A stretch of 64,000 nt of DNA from Pseudomonadaceae bacterium (GTDB lineage Bacteria; Pseudomonadota; Gammaproteobacteria; Pseudomonadales; Azotimanducaceae), in assembly GCA_024743175.1 (NCBI GenBank), contig JANSXA010000002.1, positions 62,001 to 126,000 on the forward strand, given 5' to 3'. A model generated the notes under the pieces. The model saw only the letters and a list, made by a program, of their open reading frames with translations, made no database searches and had not been told where the DNA came from. Positions 44,856-54,823 of the stretch are shown one piece after another. The first letter of the stretch is position 1; every line of letters begins with the position of its first letter. A program made the position numbers and the translations under genes.

Positions 44856-45560
44856 ATGAAAAGAACATTTACTGCGCCACCCCCAAGCGCTTTGCTCAAT
44901 GAAGCACTTACCCCTCTGCAATTCTCACTGCTGATGTTGCAGGCGCCGCGTCTGGCCCAGGCACCGAAGGGTCGCGGTGAGCGCGTGCTGGTCTGGCCAG
45001 GATTCGGCGCAGGCAACTCATCGACACTGGTGCTGCGCAATTTTCTGCGCTTTCTCGGCTACCGCCCGCAGGGGTGGTCGCTGGGAACCAACAACGGCGA
45101 TGTTCTTGACACCCTGGAACAGCTGAAAGCGGACCTGCTTGCTGAAGCGTCAGCAGAACCTGTATTTCTTGTTGGCTGGAGCCTGGGCGGCTATCTGGCA
45201 CGTGAAGTCGCGCGGGATTGTCCTGACAAAGTTAAACACGTTGTGACGTTAGGCAGCCCGGTAGTCGGCGGCCCGAAGTACACCTCTGTCGCTGCCGCGT
45301 TCGCGCAACGGGGAGAATCAGTAGATGAGATCGAACGGATGGTTGATGCCCGGTACGACAAGCCGCTGACGGTTCCAGTAACTGCAATTTACTCAAAAGC
45401 CGACGGCGTTGTCACCTGGGAGGCATGTATCGATCATCGCAGCCCCGACGTTGAGCACATTGAAGTGTTCAGTTCTCACACCGGTCTTGGCTTTTCACCC
45501 CAGGCATATCACATCCTCGCGGATCGTCTGGCTGCGAGCAGCAAAACCAATGGAAAATAA
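44856..45560 (+). CDS. Alpha/beta hydrolase
   Basis: A 234-residue esterase/lipase-type hydrolase. The nucleophile elbow GWSLGG places Ser109, and a VLVWPGFG oxyanion region lies near residue 45. The remaining catalytic His is probably in FSSHTGLGFSPQAYHIL. It overlaps the next gene by 11 bp. The substrate is unknown. Confidence 0.83.
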   Translation: MKRTFTAPPPSALLNEALTPLQFSLLMLQAPRLAQAPKGRGERVLVWPGFGAGNSSTLVLRNFLRFLGYRPQGWSLGTNNGDVLDTLEQLKADLLAEASAEPVFLVGWSLGGYLAREVARDCPDKVKHVVTLGSPVVGGPKYTSVAAAFAQRGESVDEIERMVDARYDKPLTVPVTAIYSKADGVVTWEACIDHRSPDVEHIEVFSSHTGLGFSPQAYHILADRLAASSKTNGK

Positions 45561-46203
45561 CGGCAACAACATTGAGGTGGCACTGTTTCCAATACCCAAT
45601 GTGGTGGCATTCCCTGGCGTTGATCTGCCATTGCACGTCTTTGAACCTCGATACCGCCAACTGATCAACGATTGCGTCGGCAGCAATCGATTAGTTGGTG
45701 TCAGCCATACACTGAAGACCATACACCAACCCACAAAGCAGCAGACTCTGGAGCAGGCTTTGAGCTCCAACCAGGCGACCTACAAGCCACGGGAAGTGTT
45801 CTCCGCCGGTGTCTGCGAAATTCTGGAAACGACTTCGGATGGCCGCATCATCGCCAACGTGTCCATAAATCAAAGACTGAACCTGGTTGAGGAGATGCAG
45901 TCCCTGCCTTATCGCATCGTTTCCTGCACAGAACTTGAAGATGAAACTTCTACTACACCTTCTGAAGACGCAAGTCTGCAGAATTCAATCAATGCACGGC
46001 TAATTGAAATCGTCGGAAGCGAGCAGCCTGAACTGGCGAAGGCACTGGTCGATCCTGAGTGGAAAAATATTGAACCCGCTGAATTCAGCTTCAGGATCTT
46101 TCAGTTTTTACGTTTTGAGGCCGATCTTATGCAGATGATTCTGGAAGAACAAAGTGCCAACACACGCCTTGAAATGATCTGGGATCTGCTACGCCCGAGG
46201 TAA
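45550..46203 (+). CDS. LON peptidase substrate-binding domain protein
   Basis: A 217-residue protein consisting of the Lon N-terminal domain without the ATPase or protease (LFPIPNVVAFPGVDLPLHVFEPRYRQLINDCVGSNRLVGV). ATG 45550 lies within the end of the hydrolase gene, so the two are translationally linked; earlier starts inside that gene lack support. Stand-alone Lon-N proteins are widespread with unclear function. Confidence 0.85.
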   Translation: MENNGNNIEVALFPIPNVVAFPGVDLPLHVFEPRYRQLINDCVGSNRLVGVSHTLKTIHQPTKQQTLEQALSSNQATYKPREVFSAGVCEILETTSDGRIIANVSINQRLNLVEEMQSLPYRIVSCTELEDETSTTPSEDASLQNSINARLIEIVGSEQPELAKALVDPEWKNIEPAEFSFRIFQFLRFEADLMQMILEEQSANTRLEMIWDLLRPR

Positions 46204-46229
46204 AACACATTACCTGGCAAGTCACCCGC

Positions 46230-46745
46230 TTATATTGCTTTCCAATAGAGGTAAGGATAGTTCAGCGTCGGATGCTCACATTCTACATAGTCATGAGATT
46301 CAAAATAGGACCGCGACACCCGCTGCGCTTTCACAAGGAGCCCCTTACAACCTGATTTGCGCGCTTGTTCCGCCATCGCCTGCTGCAGGATTCTGCCAAC
46401 ACCAGATCTCTGTGAACCAGCATGTACGTAAAGCCCGTGCAGCAACGCACAGCGGCTTCCAGACTGACCGACAAAGCTGGTGTTCCTGGACAGTGCGGCC
46501 ACCCCTTTTCCGCTGCCACTTTGTTCGAACACGAAGCATTGGAACTCAGTCAGATCTGCCTCTGAATACTGCAACATCGGCAGAGTGAGACGTTTTAAGC
46601 GATCAGGAAGCAGCCAGCTTTCAACAGCGGATGCAATTATACTGTTCACCACAGCCAGATCGGCGACTGCTGCCGTTTTGACCCTGGATGGCGTATCTGC
46701 AATCACGTGACTACTTTTTGGTATAACTAGACTTTTTTTCGACAT
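46230..46745 (-). CDS. GNAT family N-acetyltransferase
   Basis: A 171-residue acetyltransferase. The acetyl-CoA-binding motif A is recognisable in LHGLYVHAGSQRSGVGRILQQAMAEQARKSG, and a typical C-terminal segment is VSRSYFESHDYVECEHPTLNYPYLYWKAI. The acceptor substrate is unknown. The gene is divergent from HiPIP. Confidence 0.83.
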   Translation of the reverse strand: MSKKSLVIPKSSHVIADTPSRVKTAAVADLAVVNSIIASAVESWLLPDRLKRLTLPMLQYSEADLTEFQCFVFEQSGSGKGVAALSRNTSFVGQSGSRCALLHGLYVHAGSQRSGVGRILQQAMAEQARKSGCKGLLVKAQRVSRSYFESHDYVECEHPTLNYPYLYWKAI

Positions 46746-46855
46746 ATCAGAGCTAGCAGGTCAAAACGATAGAATATCATCGCAAAATGACAGATAATAG
46801 AGGGAATGAATAAAGATCGTCCCATTTTTGTCCAACTATGTAAAAGGTAAACGCT

Positions 46856-47188
46856 ATGAAGCTTGTAACAAACCGACGTAATTTCATCCGCAAATCTGCA
46901 CTGATTGCAGTTGCCCCAGCTGTGACCTACACCAGCCAGGTCGGCGCTGAAGAAGTCCTGATTGACGAAGCGGATCCCGCCGCGGCCGCCCTGGGATACA
47001 AACACGACGCAACTGAAGTTGATGTTGCCAAGTATCCAAAAAAAGCCGGTGCAGAAGGCGCCAAACAGTTTTGCTGGAATTGCTCCCTCTACCAACCTAA
47101 AAGTGATGAACTCGGCGGCTGTCAGATCTTCCCTGGGAAAAACGTCGCTGCCAATGGCTGGTGTAATGTCTGGGCACCAAAAGCCTGA
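46856..47188 (+). CDS. High-potential iron-sulfur protein, Tat-exported
   Basis: A 110-residue HiPIP. The N-terminus has a twin-arginine signal (NRRNFIRKSALIAVAPAVTYTSQVGA). The [4Fe-4S] ligands are Cys73, Cys76, Cys89 and Cys103 in FCWNCSLYQ, GGCQIFPGK and GWCNVW, with the usual spacing. It carries electrons in the periplasm, commonly to respiratory or photosynthetic complexes. It is a single gene divergent from the GNAT. Confidence 0.95.
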   Translation: MKLVTNRRNFIRKSALIAVAPAVTYTSQVGAEEVLIDEADPAAAALGYKHDATEVDVAKYPKKAGAEGAKQFCWNCSLYQPKSDELGGCQIFPGKNVAANGWCNVWAPKA

Positions 47189-47198
47189 CTTTACCCTG

Positions 47199-48236
47199 TC
47201 AGGTAACGCTCTTCAGCACGCCTTCCATCCGGTAGGCGTGTGCTGCTGAACCTGCAAACAATGCACTTTTCTCCGCGTGTGAAAAATACATTGCTAAACG
47301 TTTGAAAGCATTCCAGCACACCTGGTAGCTGCACCACCGCTTCTGCACAGGAAAATTTGATTCAAACATTGCCCGGGATGGTGAAAAAGCTTCGATACAA
47401 AAGTCGACCCAGCTCTGCCAGGCAGCCGCCACCTCTATCGACCCTGGGGGTAAAGTGCGGTCACCCGAATAGTCAGGCATCCGTATCGGCAACGCGCCCA
47501 GCTTAACGAATACATTCTGCCGTCTGGCAACCTCTGCAATCAGACCGCGCCACTCCTCAAACACCTCTGCTGTCTTACCCCGGTAAGGACCACCCAGAAT
47601 CGGACTACCCACATGGTTGAGTACAATCGTCAGATCGGGGTGTTTATCCGCCAGCGCTGCCACTTCCTGCAACTGCGTGTGATAAACCCATATATCCAGA
47701 GTCATATCCATCCGGGTGAGCACTGCTGCTACAGCGTCTACCTGTGGGCTCATTAACAGTTGTGCGTCGGGCGAAACGTTTTGAATCAGGTCAGATGAAT
47801 GCCATCCGCTGGAAATTCTGATGCCGCGAAAACTGCCGCCAGAAAACTCAACATGTTTCTCCAGAAGCGGCTCAACTTTGTCTCCCAACATCACATCTAC
47901 ATTGCCAAACATGACGTCGCACGCCCGAGCAGAACCAAATCCACCGCTGGCACTCATGGCTGCCTGGCCTCGAACAAATTCAGTTTCACCAAGAGACCGC
48001 TCTTCTAACGGCCCGCGCTGGCGGTACATCGAATGACATTCAGCAAAGACAGAGGCGACAATCCTGTGGCCGCTGGCCATGTCTGCCGCCAGCTCGGGAA
48101 GCAGGTAGGTATATCCGTTGCGTAACCACAGATGATGATGGGGATCGACAATGGCTATATCCGGCTCCAGGATGTCCTCCTGCAGCTTGTTAAGCCAGTT
48201 GTCATCCGGCGCTGTTTGTCCCGTATTGGCTGCCAA
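47199..48236 (-). CDS. Amidohydrolase-2 family metal-dependent hydrolase
   Basis: A 345-residue TIM-barrel amidohydrolase. The metal motif DPHHHLW lies near residue 31, with later histidine/aspartate positions in VLNHVGSPILGG and MFESNFPVQ. The family includes lactonases and decarboxylase-like enzymes such as fuconolactonase. It starts at a TTG two bases after the stop of the redoxin gene, so it is in one operon with that gene. Substrate unknown. Confidence 0.85.
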   Translation of the reverse strand: MAANTGQTAPDDNWLNKLQEDILEPDIAIVDPHHHLWLRNGYTYLLPELAADMASGHRIVASVFAECHSMYRQRGPLEERSLGETEFVRGQAAMSASGGFGSARACDVMFGNVDVMLGDKVEPLLEKHVEFSGGSFRGIRISSGWHSSDLIQNVSPDAQLLMSPQVDAVAAVLTRMDMTLDIWVYHTQLQEVAALADKHPDLTIVLNHVGSPILGGPYRGKTAEVFEEWRGLIAEVARRQNVFVKLGALPIRMPDYSGDRTLPPGSIEVAAAWQSWVDFCIEAFSPSRAMFESNFPVQKRWCSYQVCWNAFKRLAMYFSHAEKSALFAGSAAHAYRMEGVLKSVT

Positions 48237-48238
48237 GT

Positions 48239-49357
48239 CTAATCCAGGTCTAACGGTCGATAGTAGTCCTTACCAGCTTCGGCAAACTCAGTGCGAAACT
48301 TCATGAAAGACTCTCCCGCTGATCCTTCTTCTGAAAGCGTCAGGTCCTGCCGGAAGAAATTTATACTGTCAGGATGCAGAGTGCGTGCCATCAGCCAGTA
48401 ATGCTCGGCTTTTTCGGCATAACCTTTTTCACGAAAAAAGTTACCCAGTCGAAAAGCAGCTTCAGCCTTTTCCTGCTCCGGCGTCCGCCTGCGAATGTTA
48501 TCAGTGACCTCATCAGCCGCTTGAACATAGACACTGGCGGCGCCGTTGCGCACCCAGTCTTTCAGTGCAGGCGCGTATGCATCCGTACCACCAAAGGGGT
48601 GTGTTTTGGCGTATGTGCCTTCGTCGATACGTACAATATTACCTGCCTCGTCAACCCAGGCTGCTGAGGGCACATTGACAAAGTTGAACGCGCTGCTGAT
48701 GGCGTGGTTGACGTCGACGATCTGAACATAGCTGGCTTTGGCTGCATCAAATATCGGTCCGGCTACAGCTTCGCCACCAGTATCCTGAGCTGCAGAGATA
48801 ATGACAAAGTCAGGGTCGTTTAATTCTTCATAAATAGATTGCCACACGGACACATCAAGTTGGCAGCCTCACCACGACGACCAGGTGATGATCAGAGCTT
48901 TCTTGCCCTTGAAGTCAGACATTCTAACGACATTACCCTGTCGATCCTGTATTTCAAATTCAGGCGCTTGTGCATTGGCGAACATAGATTGCCGGGTTGC
49001 CGGCATCTCACCGAAACTCCAGACCCGGGCATCGTCGTCAACAACCCAGGCCTGCTCCATCAAATCTGCAAAAGCGCTGACGTTGATCCACTGTTGGTCG
49101 TCTACAGTCTTGAGCAGATCAGAACCCTGCTGCAACGGAATGCACAACTCGCCCAGACAGGCACCTTCGGGCTTGAGGGTAAAACCATTTATCCTGGTCA
49201 GATCTTCTGGCAACACCCATAACCCGGGTTCTTGCAGGATACGTTTTACTCCAACCGCTTTGTCGCGAGCCAGGACGGTGGCACCTCTTTCCGGGCCGAG
49301 GCCCGTTTTCTCGAATGGGGTTCGCAGGTCCGGATGGGCCATTATTGCAGGGGCCAT
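48239..49357 (-). CDS. Redoxin/TlpA-like protein with in-frame TGA, probable selenoprotein
   Basis: A single reading frame of 373 codons is interrupted by one TGA at 48869-48871. The N-terminal half has a segment GFTLKPEGACLGELCIPL and then a redoxin domain from FANAQAPEFEIQDRQGNVVRMSDFKGK. The thioredoxin-like motif reads WSSW-(TGA)-GCQLD, so the TGA replaces the first Cys of a CxC motif and Cys165 follows as GC. After it come VNVPSAAWVDEAG with the expected cis-Pro, and a TPR-like tail. A selenocysteine at residue 163 is the simplest reading; a nonsense mutation of a Cys codon is the alternative. ATG 49357 has caggag upstream. Confidence 0.78.
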
Positions 49358-49429
49358 ATGATCTCCTGGCTTAAGTGTCGAAAAACTAAGCTGGTCGGTT
49401 GGAGCATATCAAGAAAACGTCGTGCTGAT

Positions 49430-50197
49430 TCACTGCCCCTCCTCGGTCGATTTAGACCCCAGTCTTTCGATGACATCCAGCAGTACGCCGGGTAGAGGGA
49501 AAACTATTGTGGAGCTCTTTTCTCCGGCAATTTCCGTCAGGGTCTGCAGATAACGCAGCTGCATGGCACCATTTTCCTGGGATAACAGTTTTGCCGCTTC
49601 CACCAGCTTGCCCGCCGCCTGCTCTTCGCCGTTGGCATGAATTACTTTGGCACGGCGGACGCGCTCTGCTTCAGCCTGTTTGGCGATGGCACGAATCATA
49701 CTTTCGTCGATATCGACGTGTTTAATCTCGACGTTAGACACTTTTATGCCCCACTGGTCTGTCTGCTGGTCGAGGATTTCCTGGATATCGTGATTCAGCC
49801 GTTCACGTTGTGCCAGCAGTTCGTCCAGTTCATGCTGACCGAGCACAGAACGTAGAGTGGTTTGGGCCAGCTGGCCGGTCGCTTCCATAAAGTCTTCAAC
49901 GTTGATGATGGCGCGTTCAGAATCTACTACCCGGAAATAGAGTACAGCATTCACTTTGACCGAAACGTTGTCCTTCGTGATCAGATCCTGAGTGGGTATG
50001 TCGGATACCACCGTTCTCAGATCCACTCGCATCATCTGTTGCAGAATTGGAATGATGATGACCAGGCCAGGCCCTTTCACTCGATAAAATCTACCCAGCA
50101 TAAACACCACACCCCGCTCATATTCACGCAGAATTCTAAATGCGGAAAAAAGCAGGCCGACTACGACGGTGATGATGACTATCGCAAAAATTTCCAT
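49430..50197 (-). CDS. Slipin (SPFH/stomatin-like protein)
   Basis: A 255-residue SPFH-domain membrane protein with one N-terminal hydrophobic segment ([15 protein letters not shown]) and a stomatin-like body ([40 protein letters not shown]). It starts 2 bp after the NfeD gene stop. Slipin and NfeD are well-known partners; the slipin is the membrane scaffold and the NfeD1b protease cleaves it. Confidence 0.92.
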   Translation of the reverse strand: MEIFAIVIITVVVGLLFSAFRILREYERGVVFMLGRFYRVKGPGLVIIIPILQQMMRVDLRTVVSDIPTQDLITKDNVSVKVNAVLYFRVVDSERAIINVEDFMEATGQLAQTTLRSVLGQHELDELLAQRERLNHDIQEILDQQTDQWGIKVSNVEIKHVDIDESMIRAIAKQAEAERVRRAKVIHANGEEQAAGKLVEAAKLLSQENGAMQLRYLQTLTEIAGEKSSTIVFPLPGVLLDVIERLGSKSTEEGQ

Positions 50198-50199
50198 CT

Positions 50200-51588
50200 C
50201 TAACTCTCCTTGCTGACTTCTAAAACAAGCCCATCAATGCCGTCCACACGAACGTCATCCCCTTCAGAACAGGTACTGCGGCTGCGCGCACGCCAGGATT
50301 CCCCAAACGCCCACACCTGACCCTGAAACTCATTTTCGTGTGGGATGAATGTTTGGGTAACGGTGGCATGCCCGCCGATCATGGCTTCCATACCAGAAAC
50401 AACTTTCTGCGCGCGGGCGCGCACGGCCATGCCGACAATAAAAAATATCGCCATGCCGGTGGTTACGGCAAACGAAACAATGATCGTGATAGGCAGCTGG
50501 TAACCTGGCACCTCACTGTCGAACATCATCATAGATCCCAGCACAAACGCGATGACGCCTCCGATACCGAGCACGCCAATGGTGGGACTGACTACTTCAG
50601 CAATCATCAGAGCCACACCTACACCTAACAAAGCCACGCCCACATAGTTGACCGGCAGCAGTTGCAAGCCGTAAGCACCCAGCAGAATACAGATAAGCCC
50701 TGTGACTGCGGGAATAAACAAACCCGGGTTGTAAAACTCAAGCATCAGCGCATAGAGGCCGACAATGAGCAGGCCGTAAGCAATGCTCGGGTCTGTAATG
50801 GTCGCGAGCAGATCGTGACGCCAGTCAGACTCAACGGTGTGGATTGTAGCGCCACCTGTATCGAGGGTGGCCTCACCAGCCGCCGTGGTCACCACCTGAC
50901 CATCAATCAGGTTCAACAGTGCCTCAAGGTCCTCGGCTATAAAATCAATGACATTCATTTCAAGAGCGACAGACGCTCGCAGATTTGCGCCTTCGCGCAC
51001 CGTCTTCTCAGCCCACTCGATATTACGGTCACGCAGTTCAGCCAGTCCCTGCAGATAAGCCACCGCATCATTCACCACTTTTCTACCCATCGCATCAGCA
51101 GGCATCACAGCAGGAGCAGGCGTTGTGGCGACCTCTTCGTCGTCCTGCGCAGCGGCTGGGGGTTGTGCGGGCGCTTCGCTGGGCAGGGCCTGGGGCGCAA
51201 TACTGACCGGCGTTGATGAGCCGATATTAGTCGCGGGCGCCATCACAGCAATATGGCTGGCGTAGCTGATGTATGTACCTGCACTCGCCGCGCGAGCACC
51301 GTTTGGCGCAACGTAGGAAATAACCGGAATGGGGCTGGCCAGAATCGCCTGCACCAGATCTCGCATGGCCTTATCCAGCCCGCCGGGGGTATCCATGCGC
51401 ACTATCAGCGCGTGAGCACCAGCCTCGTCTGCGTCCTCAATGCTGCGAATCACCAGATCAACACTGGCCGGACCTACGGCACCCTTCAGATCGACGAGCC
51501 ATACCTCCTCAGCGGAGGCGCTCGATGCTGCGAGGACAGCCCACATCAGCAGCGCGACAACACTAAATGGCAAAAATAACTGGCGCAT
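50200..51588 (-). CDS. NfeD family serine protease (ClpP-class)
   Basis: A 462-residue membrane-bound protein with a signal peptide ([26 protein letters not shown]), an N-terminal ClpP-fold serine protease domain ([42 protein letters not shown], with the nucleophilic Ser in RAASAGTYI), a linker of about 100 residues, four membrane spans, and a C-terminal OB-fold NfeD domain ([14 protein letters not shown]). It precedes slipin in the same operon. Confidence 0.92.
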   Translation of the reverse strand: MRQLFLPFSVVALLMWAVLAASSASAEEVWLVDLKGAVGPASVDLVIRSIEDADEAGAHALIVRMDTPGGLDKAMRDLVQAILASPIPVISYVAPNGARAASAGTYISYASHIAVMAPATNIGSSTPVSIAPQALPSEAPAQPPAAAQDDEEVATTPAPAVMPADAMGRKVVNDAVAYLQGLAELRDRNIEWAEKTVREGANLRASVALEMNVIDFIAEDLEALLNLIDGQVVTTAAGEATLDTGGATIHTVESDWRHDLLATITDPSIAYGLLIVGLYALMLEFYNPGLFIPAVTGLICILLGAYGLQLLPVNYVGVALLGVGVALMIAEVVSPTIGVLGIGGVIAFVLGSMMMFDSEVPGYQLPITIIVSFAVTTGMAIFFIVGMAVRARAQKVVSGMEAMIGGHATVTQTFIPHENEFQGQVWAFGESWRARSRSTCSEGDDVRVDGIDGLVLEVSKES

Positions 51589-51657
51589 GCTGCTGATACT
51601 ACGCCGCCAGCAAGAGAATGCCAGGCCCTTAACATCCAGTGCGCTGCGGCTCTCAGG

Positions 51658-53142
51658 CTAAAAAGATGAGATGCCACTCCATTCCATAAACCGATAGAGC
51701 CCACGTCGCCACAGCGATTCATCTTTATAATGGCTGTATTCAACAGAATACTGACGGTTATCCCTGTTGCGCCAGGCGTCGTCAAAATAGATCTGCGCAT
51801 CGGCGATCGACGAATCTGCAGTTGTGCCCGTCACCACCACGTTTGTTTCCAGATTGAAGTTTTCAAGATTACGCCTTGTCAGATTTGCGGACCCGGAAAT
51901 GAGAACGGCACGATCCGCCTGGCCACTGACTAACAACATCTTTGCGTGACATTGTTCCCCTTTCGTGTAGCACCATCTGACATCAATCCCCGCTCTGACC
52001 AGTTCCGCGGCCACAGGCCGGTTGGGTATACCGTTCTTCTCCCGACCAAAGGCGTCTTTGTTCGGATCCAACAGCACGCGCAGCACAGCTCCACGCTCAT
52101 GCGCCGACTTCAGAGCTTTAACAATGTCGCGATCTGACAGATAGAACATCATCAGATCCAGTTTGGTTCCCACTCCAGCGGCTTGCAGGTGAGATAAGTA
52201 CGCCGCTTTGATTTTGCGCTCAGTAACGACCTGTGCCGTGGCCGTGGTTTCAGCGTCGGATGTTGTGTCAAACGAGAATTCGAATGGAATCTCAGGCTGA
52301 CCGGAAAGGGCCAGTACCGCGTTCTCTGTGGCCAGAAGGTCGGCAGCTGCGGGACCCGAGAAACGAACCGCTGCGTTGCGGTGTGCACTGCTGCCATCGT
52401 GTGGGTTAGCGGAGGTGATAAAGCCAACATAACCATCACCCTGGTCTGCTATCAGTACTTTTCTATGATTCGCCTTGAAATTAACCAGCTCCAGATAGGT
52501 TCTCAACGAGACACGTCCCGGGCCCACGGGATTTGGCAGAGTTGATGCTGTTGTATTGCCGAAGGGCTTGATAAAGATGCGCCAGAAAAAAGAGTAAACC
52601 GGGTTACTGTCACGCAGTTGACGCAGATCTGTGATCACCACCGGTATACCCGCCGCTTCGAGCTGTTGAAATTGAGCTGAGGGCAAGCCGCCGTAGAGTG
52701 TGTTCAGGGGGTCTGTAATCACCACCATGTTAATACCAGGCACCTGCGCTTTTCGAGCAATAAGTGCCTCGGTCAATTCACTGGACAGAGCACGTGTGGT
52801 TTCCGGAACCGGCCCCTGGAAGTCGTTGTACAGAAACATATCAAGCACGATCAGTTTTTCAGCAGCACTGATTATTCGAAACAGGTCATCAAAAACATCC
52901 TGCTCGACCTGACGCTGCCCATTTTCGTCAATCCAGGTTGAATCGGATAGAAACACAACTTCTTCTGATGCTCTGTGGGCACCCTGATAGGAAATACCCT
53001 CGGGCAGCGGCTTAAAACTGTGGCAGCCCATCAAAAGCAACGGAATAGTAAACATTTGTGATAAGCGGACAATTATTGCAACTCTTCTTTTTCGACTACC
53101 GATCATATTCAGCCAGCTGTCTTTACTGATGTGTGCAATCAT
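51658..53142 (-). CDS. Phospholipase D family lipoprotein-like protein
   Basis: A 494-residue PLD-superfamily protein. The first HKD motif is intact (NHRKVLIADQGDGYVG), but the second reads HAKMLLVSGQ, where the Asp of HxKx4D is Ser. It may be a degenerate phosphodiesterase or a cardiolipin-synthase-like protein. An alternative start at 53106 gives MIGSRKRRVAIIVRLSQMFTIPLLLMGC, a lipoprotein signal, and may be the true start. It is divergent from the sulfatase gene. Confidence 0.83.
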   Translation of the reverse strand: MIAHISKDSWLNMIGSRKRRVAIIVRLSQMFTIPLLLMGCHSFKPLPEGISYQGAHRASEEVVFLSDSTWIDENGQRQVEQDVFDDLFRIISAAEKLIVLDMFLYNDFQGPVPETTRALSSELTEALIARKAQVPGINMVVITDPLNTLYGGLPSAQFQQLEAAGIPVVITDLRQLRDSNPVYSFFWRIFIKPFGNTTASTLPNPVGPGRVSLRTYLELVNFKANHRKVLIADQGDGYVGFITSANPHDGSSAHRNAAVRFSGPAAADLLATENAVLALSGQPEIPFEFSFDTTSDAETTATAQVVTERKIKAAYLSHLQAAGVGTKLDLMMFYLSDRDIVKALKSAHERGAVLRVLLDPNKDAFGREKNGIPNRPVAAELVRAGIDVRWCYTKGEQCHAKMLLVSGQADRAVLISGSANLTRRNLENFNLETNVVVTGTTADSSIADAQIYFDDAWRNRDNRQYSVEYSHYKDESLWRRGLYRFMEWSGISSF

Positions 53143-53204
53143 ATAATGCCATCAAAAACATATTATCGCTGACAGACAGCTGAGAAACATTCCAAGGGGA
53201 AAAA

Positions 53205-54806
53205 ATGACAAAAATTAATCTCATCTGCTGGACAATTCCATTGGTGGCTTTGTTGTGTCCGCTCAGTCTGCAGGCAGAGCAGCCCAATGTGATATTTATC
53301 CTTACAGACGATCAACGCTACGATGAGATGGGCTTTCTTAACCCGATTCTGCAGACTCCGAACATGGATGCGCTTGCAGCCGAGGGTGTGCACTTTTCAA
53401 ATGCGTTTGTTACAACCGCTCTATGCTCGCCCAGTCGGGCAAGCATTCTGACTGGCCAGATGATGCACAATCACGGCGTTGTCGACAATAATCGACCTTT
53501 ACCCGAGGGTCTGGAACTGTTTCCCGCCCGCCTGCAATCTGCAGGTTATCAAACCGCGTTCATCGGCAAGTGGCATATGGGTGGCAACAGTTCAGAACCG
53601 CGACCGGAATTTGATTACTGGGCAAGCTTTCCGGGCCAGGGCACATACTACCCAAAGAACGCGTTTGGCGGGGTAACCATGCTGAACGTAAATGGAGAAC
53701 AAGTCGCGCAACAGGGTTACATCACTGACGAGCTGACTGACTACCTTCTGGATTTTCTGGAAAATCGAGAGACAGAAAAACCTTTTTTTGCATATCTTTC
53801 GCATAAAGCAGTACACGCAATGTTCGAGCCTGCAGAGCGGCATGAAGACCAATACAGCGATGCGGATATCAAGCTGGGGGAGCCTCCAGCAGAAGATGCA
53901 GACATTCCCTTGTGGGTGCTGAATCAGCGCAACAGCTGGCACGGCTCTGAATTCCCGTACCATTCTGAACTGCCATTAAAGGAATTCAAACGTCAGTACC
54001 ACCGCACCCTTTCAGCAGTCGATGACAGCATCGGCAGGATACGCCAATGGCTTAAGGACCATGAGCTTGCCGACAATACCGTAGTCATTTTAATGGGCGA
54101 CAACGGTTTCCTGTTCGGTGAACACGGCTTGATCGACAAGCGCAACGCGTATGAAGAATCCATGCGGGTGCCGCTGTTGGTTGCAGCACCGGGTCGGTTC
54201 AGAGCAGGACAGCAGGTCGAAAAAATAGTGGCCAACATCGACATCGCGCCAACGATTTTATCTTTCGCGGGAGTACAAGCGCCGCCACATTACGACGGCA
54301 TGAGTTTCGCAGGGCTTCCGGCTGCTCCAGAGAAACAAGCAGGTCCACGCAAAACGGCACCCTGGCGGGACGCATTAATCTACGAGTATTACTGGGAATT
54401 CAACTATCCACAGACACCAACAGTATTTGCGATACGCACAAATCGCTACAAGTACGTGCAGTATCACGGTGTGTGGGATACAGAGGAACTTTTCGACCTG
54501 ACGTTGGATCCACGGGAAGAAACTAATCTGATCGAAGACCCTGACCTTCTGGCCGTTAAAGTTGACCTGCGCCAGCAGCTGTATACATCTCTTACCGATC
54601 GCCAGGGTCAGAATACAGTGCCGTACACTCAGAAATACAATCAGGGCGCTGTGTTCCGACATGCAGATCGATCCAAAGCAGCAGAATATCCGGAAAAGTG
54701 GCTGAGGCGTAAAGGCGCCCCTGACCGCTGGGAGCATGTCATTCCTGATGGTCCGACAAAGGCGCAGCAGCTGAAAATTGTGAATGAGGCGCTAAAAGAC
54801 CGGTAA
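53205..54806 (+). CDS. Exported sulfatase (type I, Cys-type)
   Basis: A 533-residue sulfatase with a signal peptide ending in PLSLQA. The formylglycine motif LCSPSRASILTG gives Cys74 in CxPxR form, with metal ligands TDDQ at 34-37 and a GDNGFLFGEHG segment near the middle. The substrate could be a sulfated polysaccharide, glycosaminoglycan or aryl sulfate; similarity to arylsulfatase- and iduronate-sulfatase-like proteins is general only. Activation needs a formylglycine-forming or anaerobic maturase enzyme encoded elsewhere. Confidence 0.9.
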   Translation: MTKINLICWTIPLVALLCPLSLQAEQPNVIFILTDDQRYDEMGFLNPILQTPNMDALAAEGVHFSNAFVTTALCSPSRASILTGQMMHNHGVVDNNRPLPEGLELFPARLQSAGYQTAFIGKWHMGGNSSEPRPEFDYWASFPGQGTYYPKNAFGGVTMLNVNGEQVAQQGYITDELTDYLLDFLENRETEKPFFAYLSHKAVHAMFEPAERHEDQYSDADIKLGEPPAEDADIPLWVLNQRNSWHGSEFPYHSELPLKEFKRQYHRTLSAVDDSIGRIRQWLKDHELADNTVVILMGDNGFLFGEHGLIDKRNAYEESMRVPLLVAAPGRFRAGQQVEKIVANIDIAPTILSFAGVQAPPHYDGMSFAGLPAAPEKQAGPRKTAPWRDALIYEYYWEFNYPQTPTVFAIRTNRYKYVQYHGVWDTEELFDLTLDPREETNLIEDPDLLAVKVDLRQQLYTSLTDRQGQNTVPYTQKYNQGAVFRHADRSKAAEYPEKWLRRKGAPDRWEHVIPDGPTKAQQLKIVNEALKDR

Positions 54807-54823
54807 CAGCAATGTCGTGGGTG

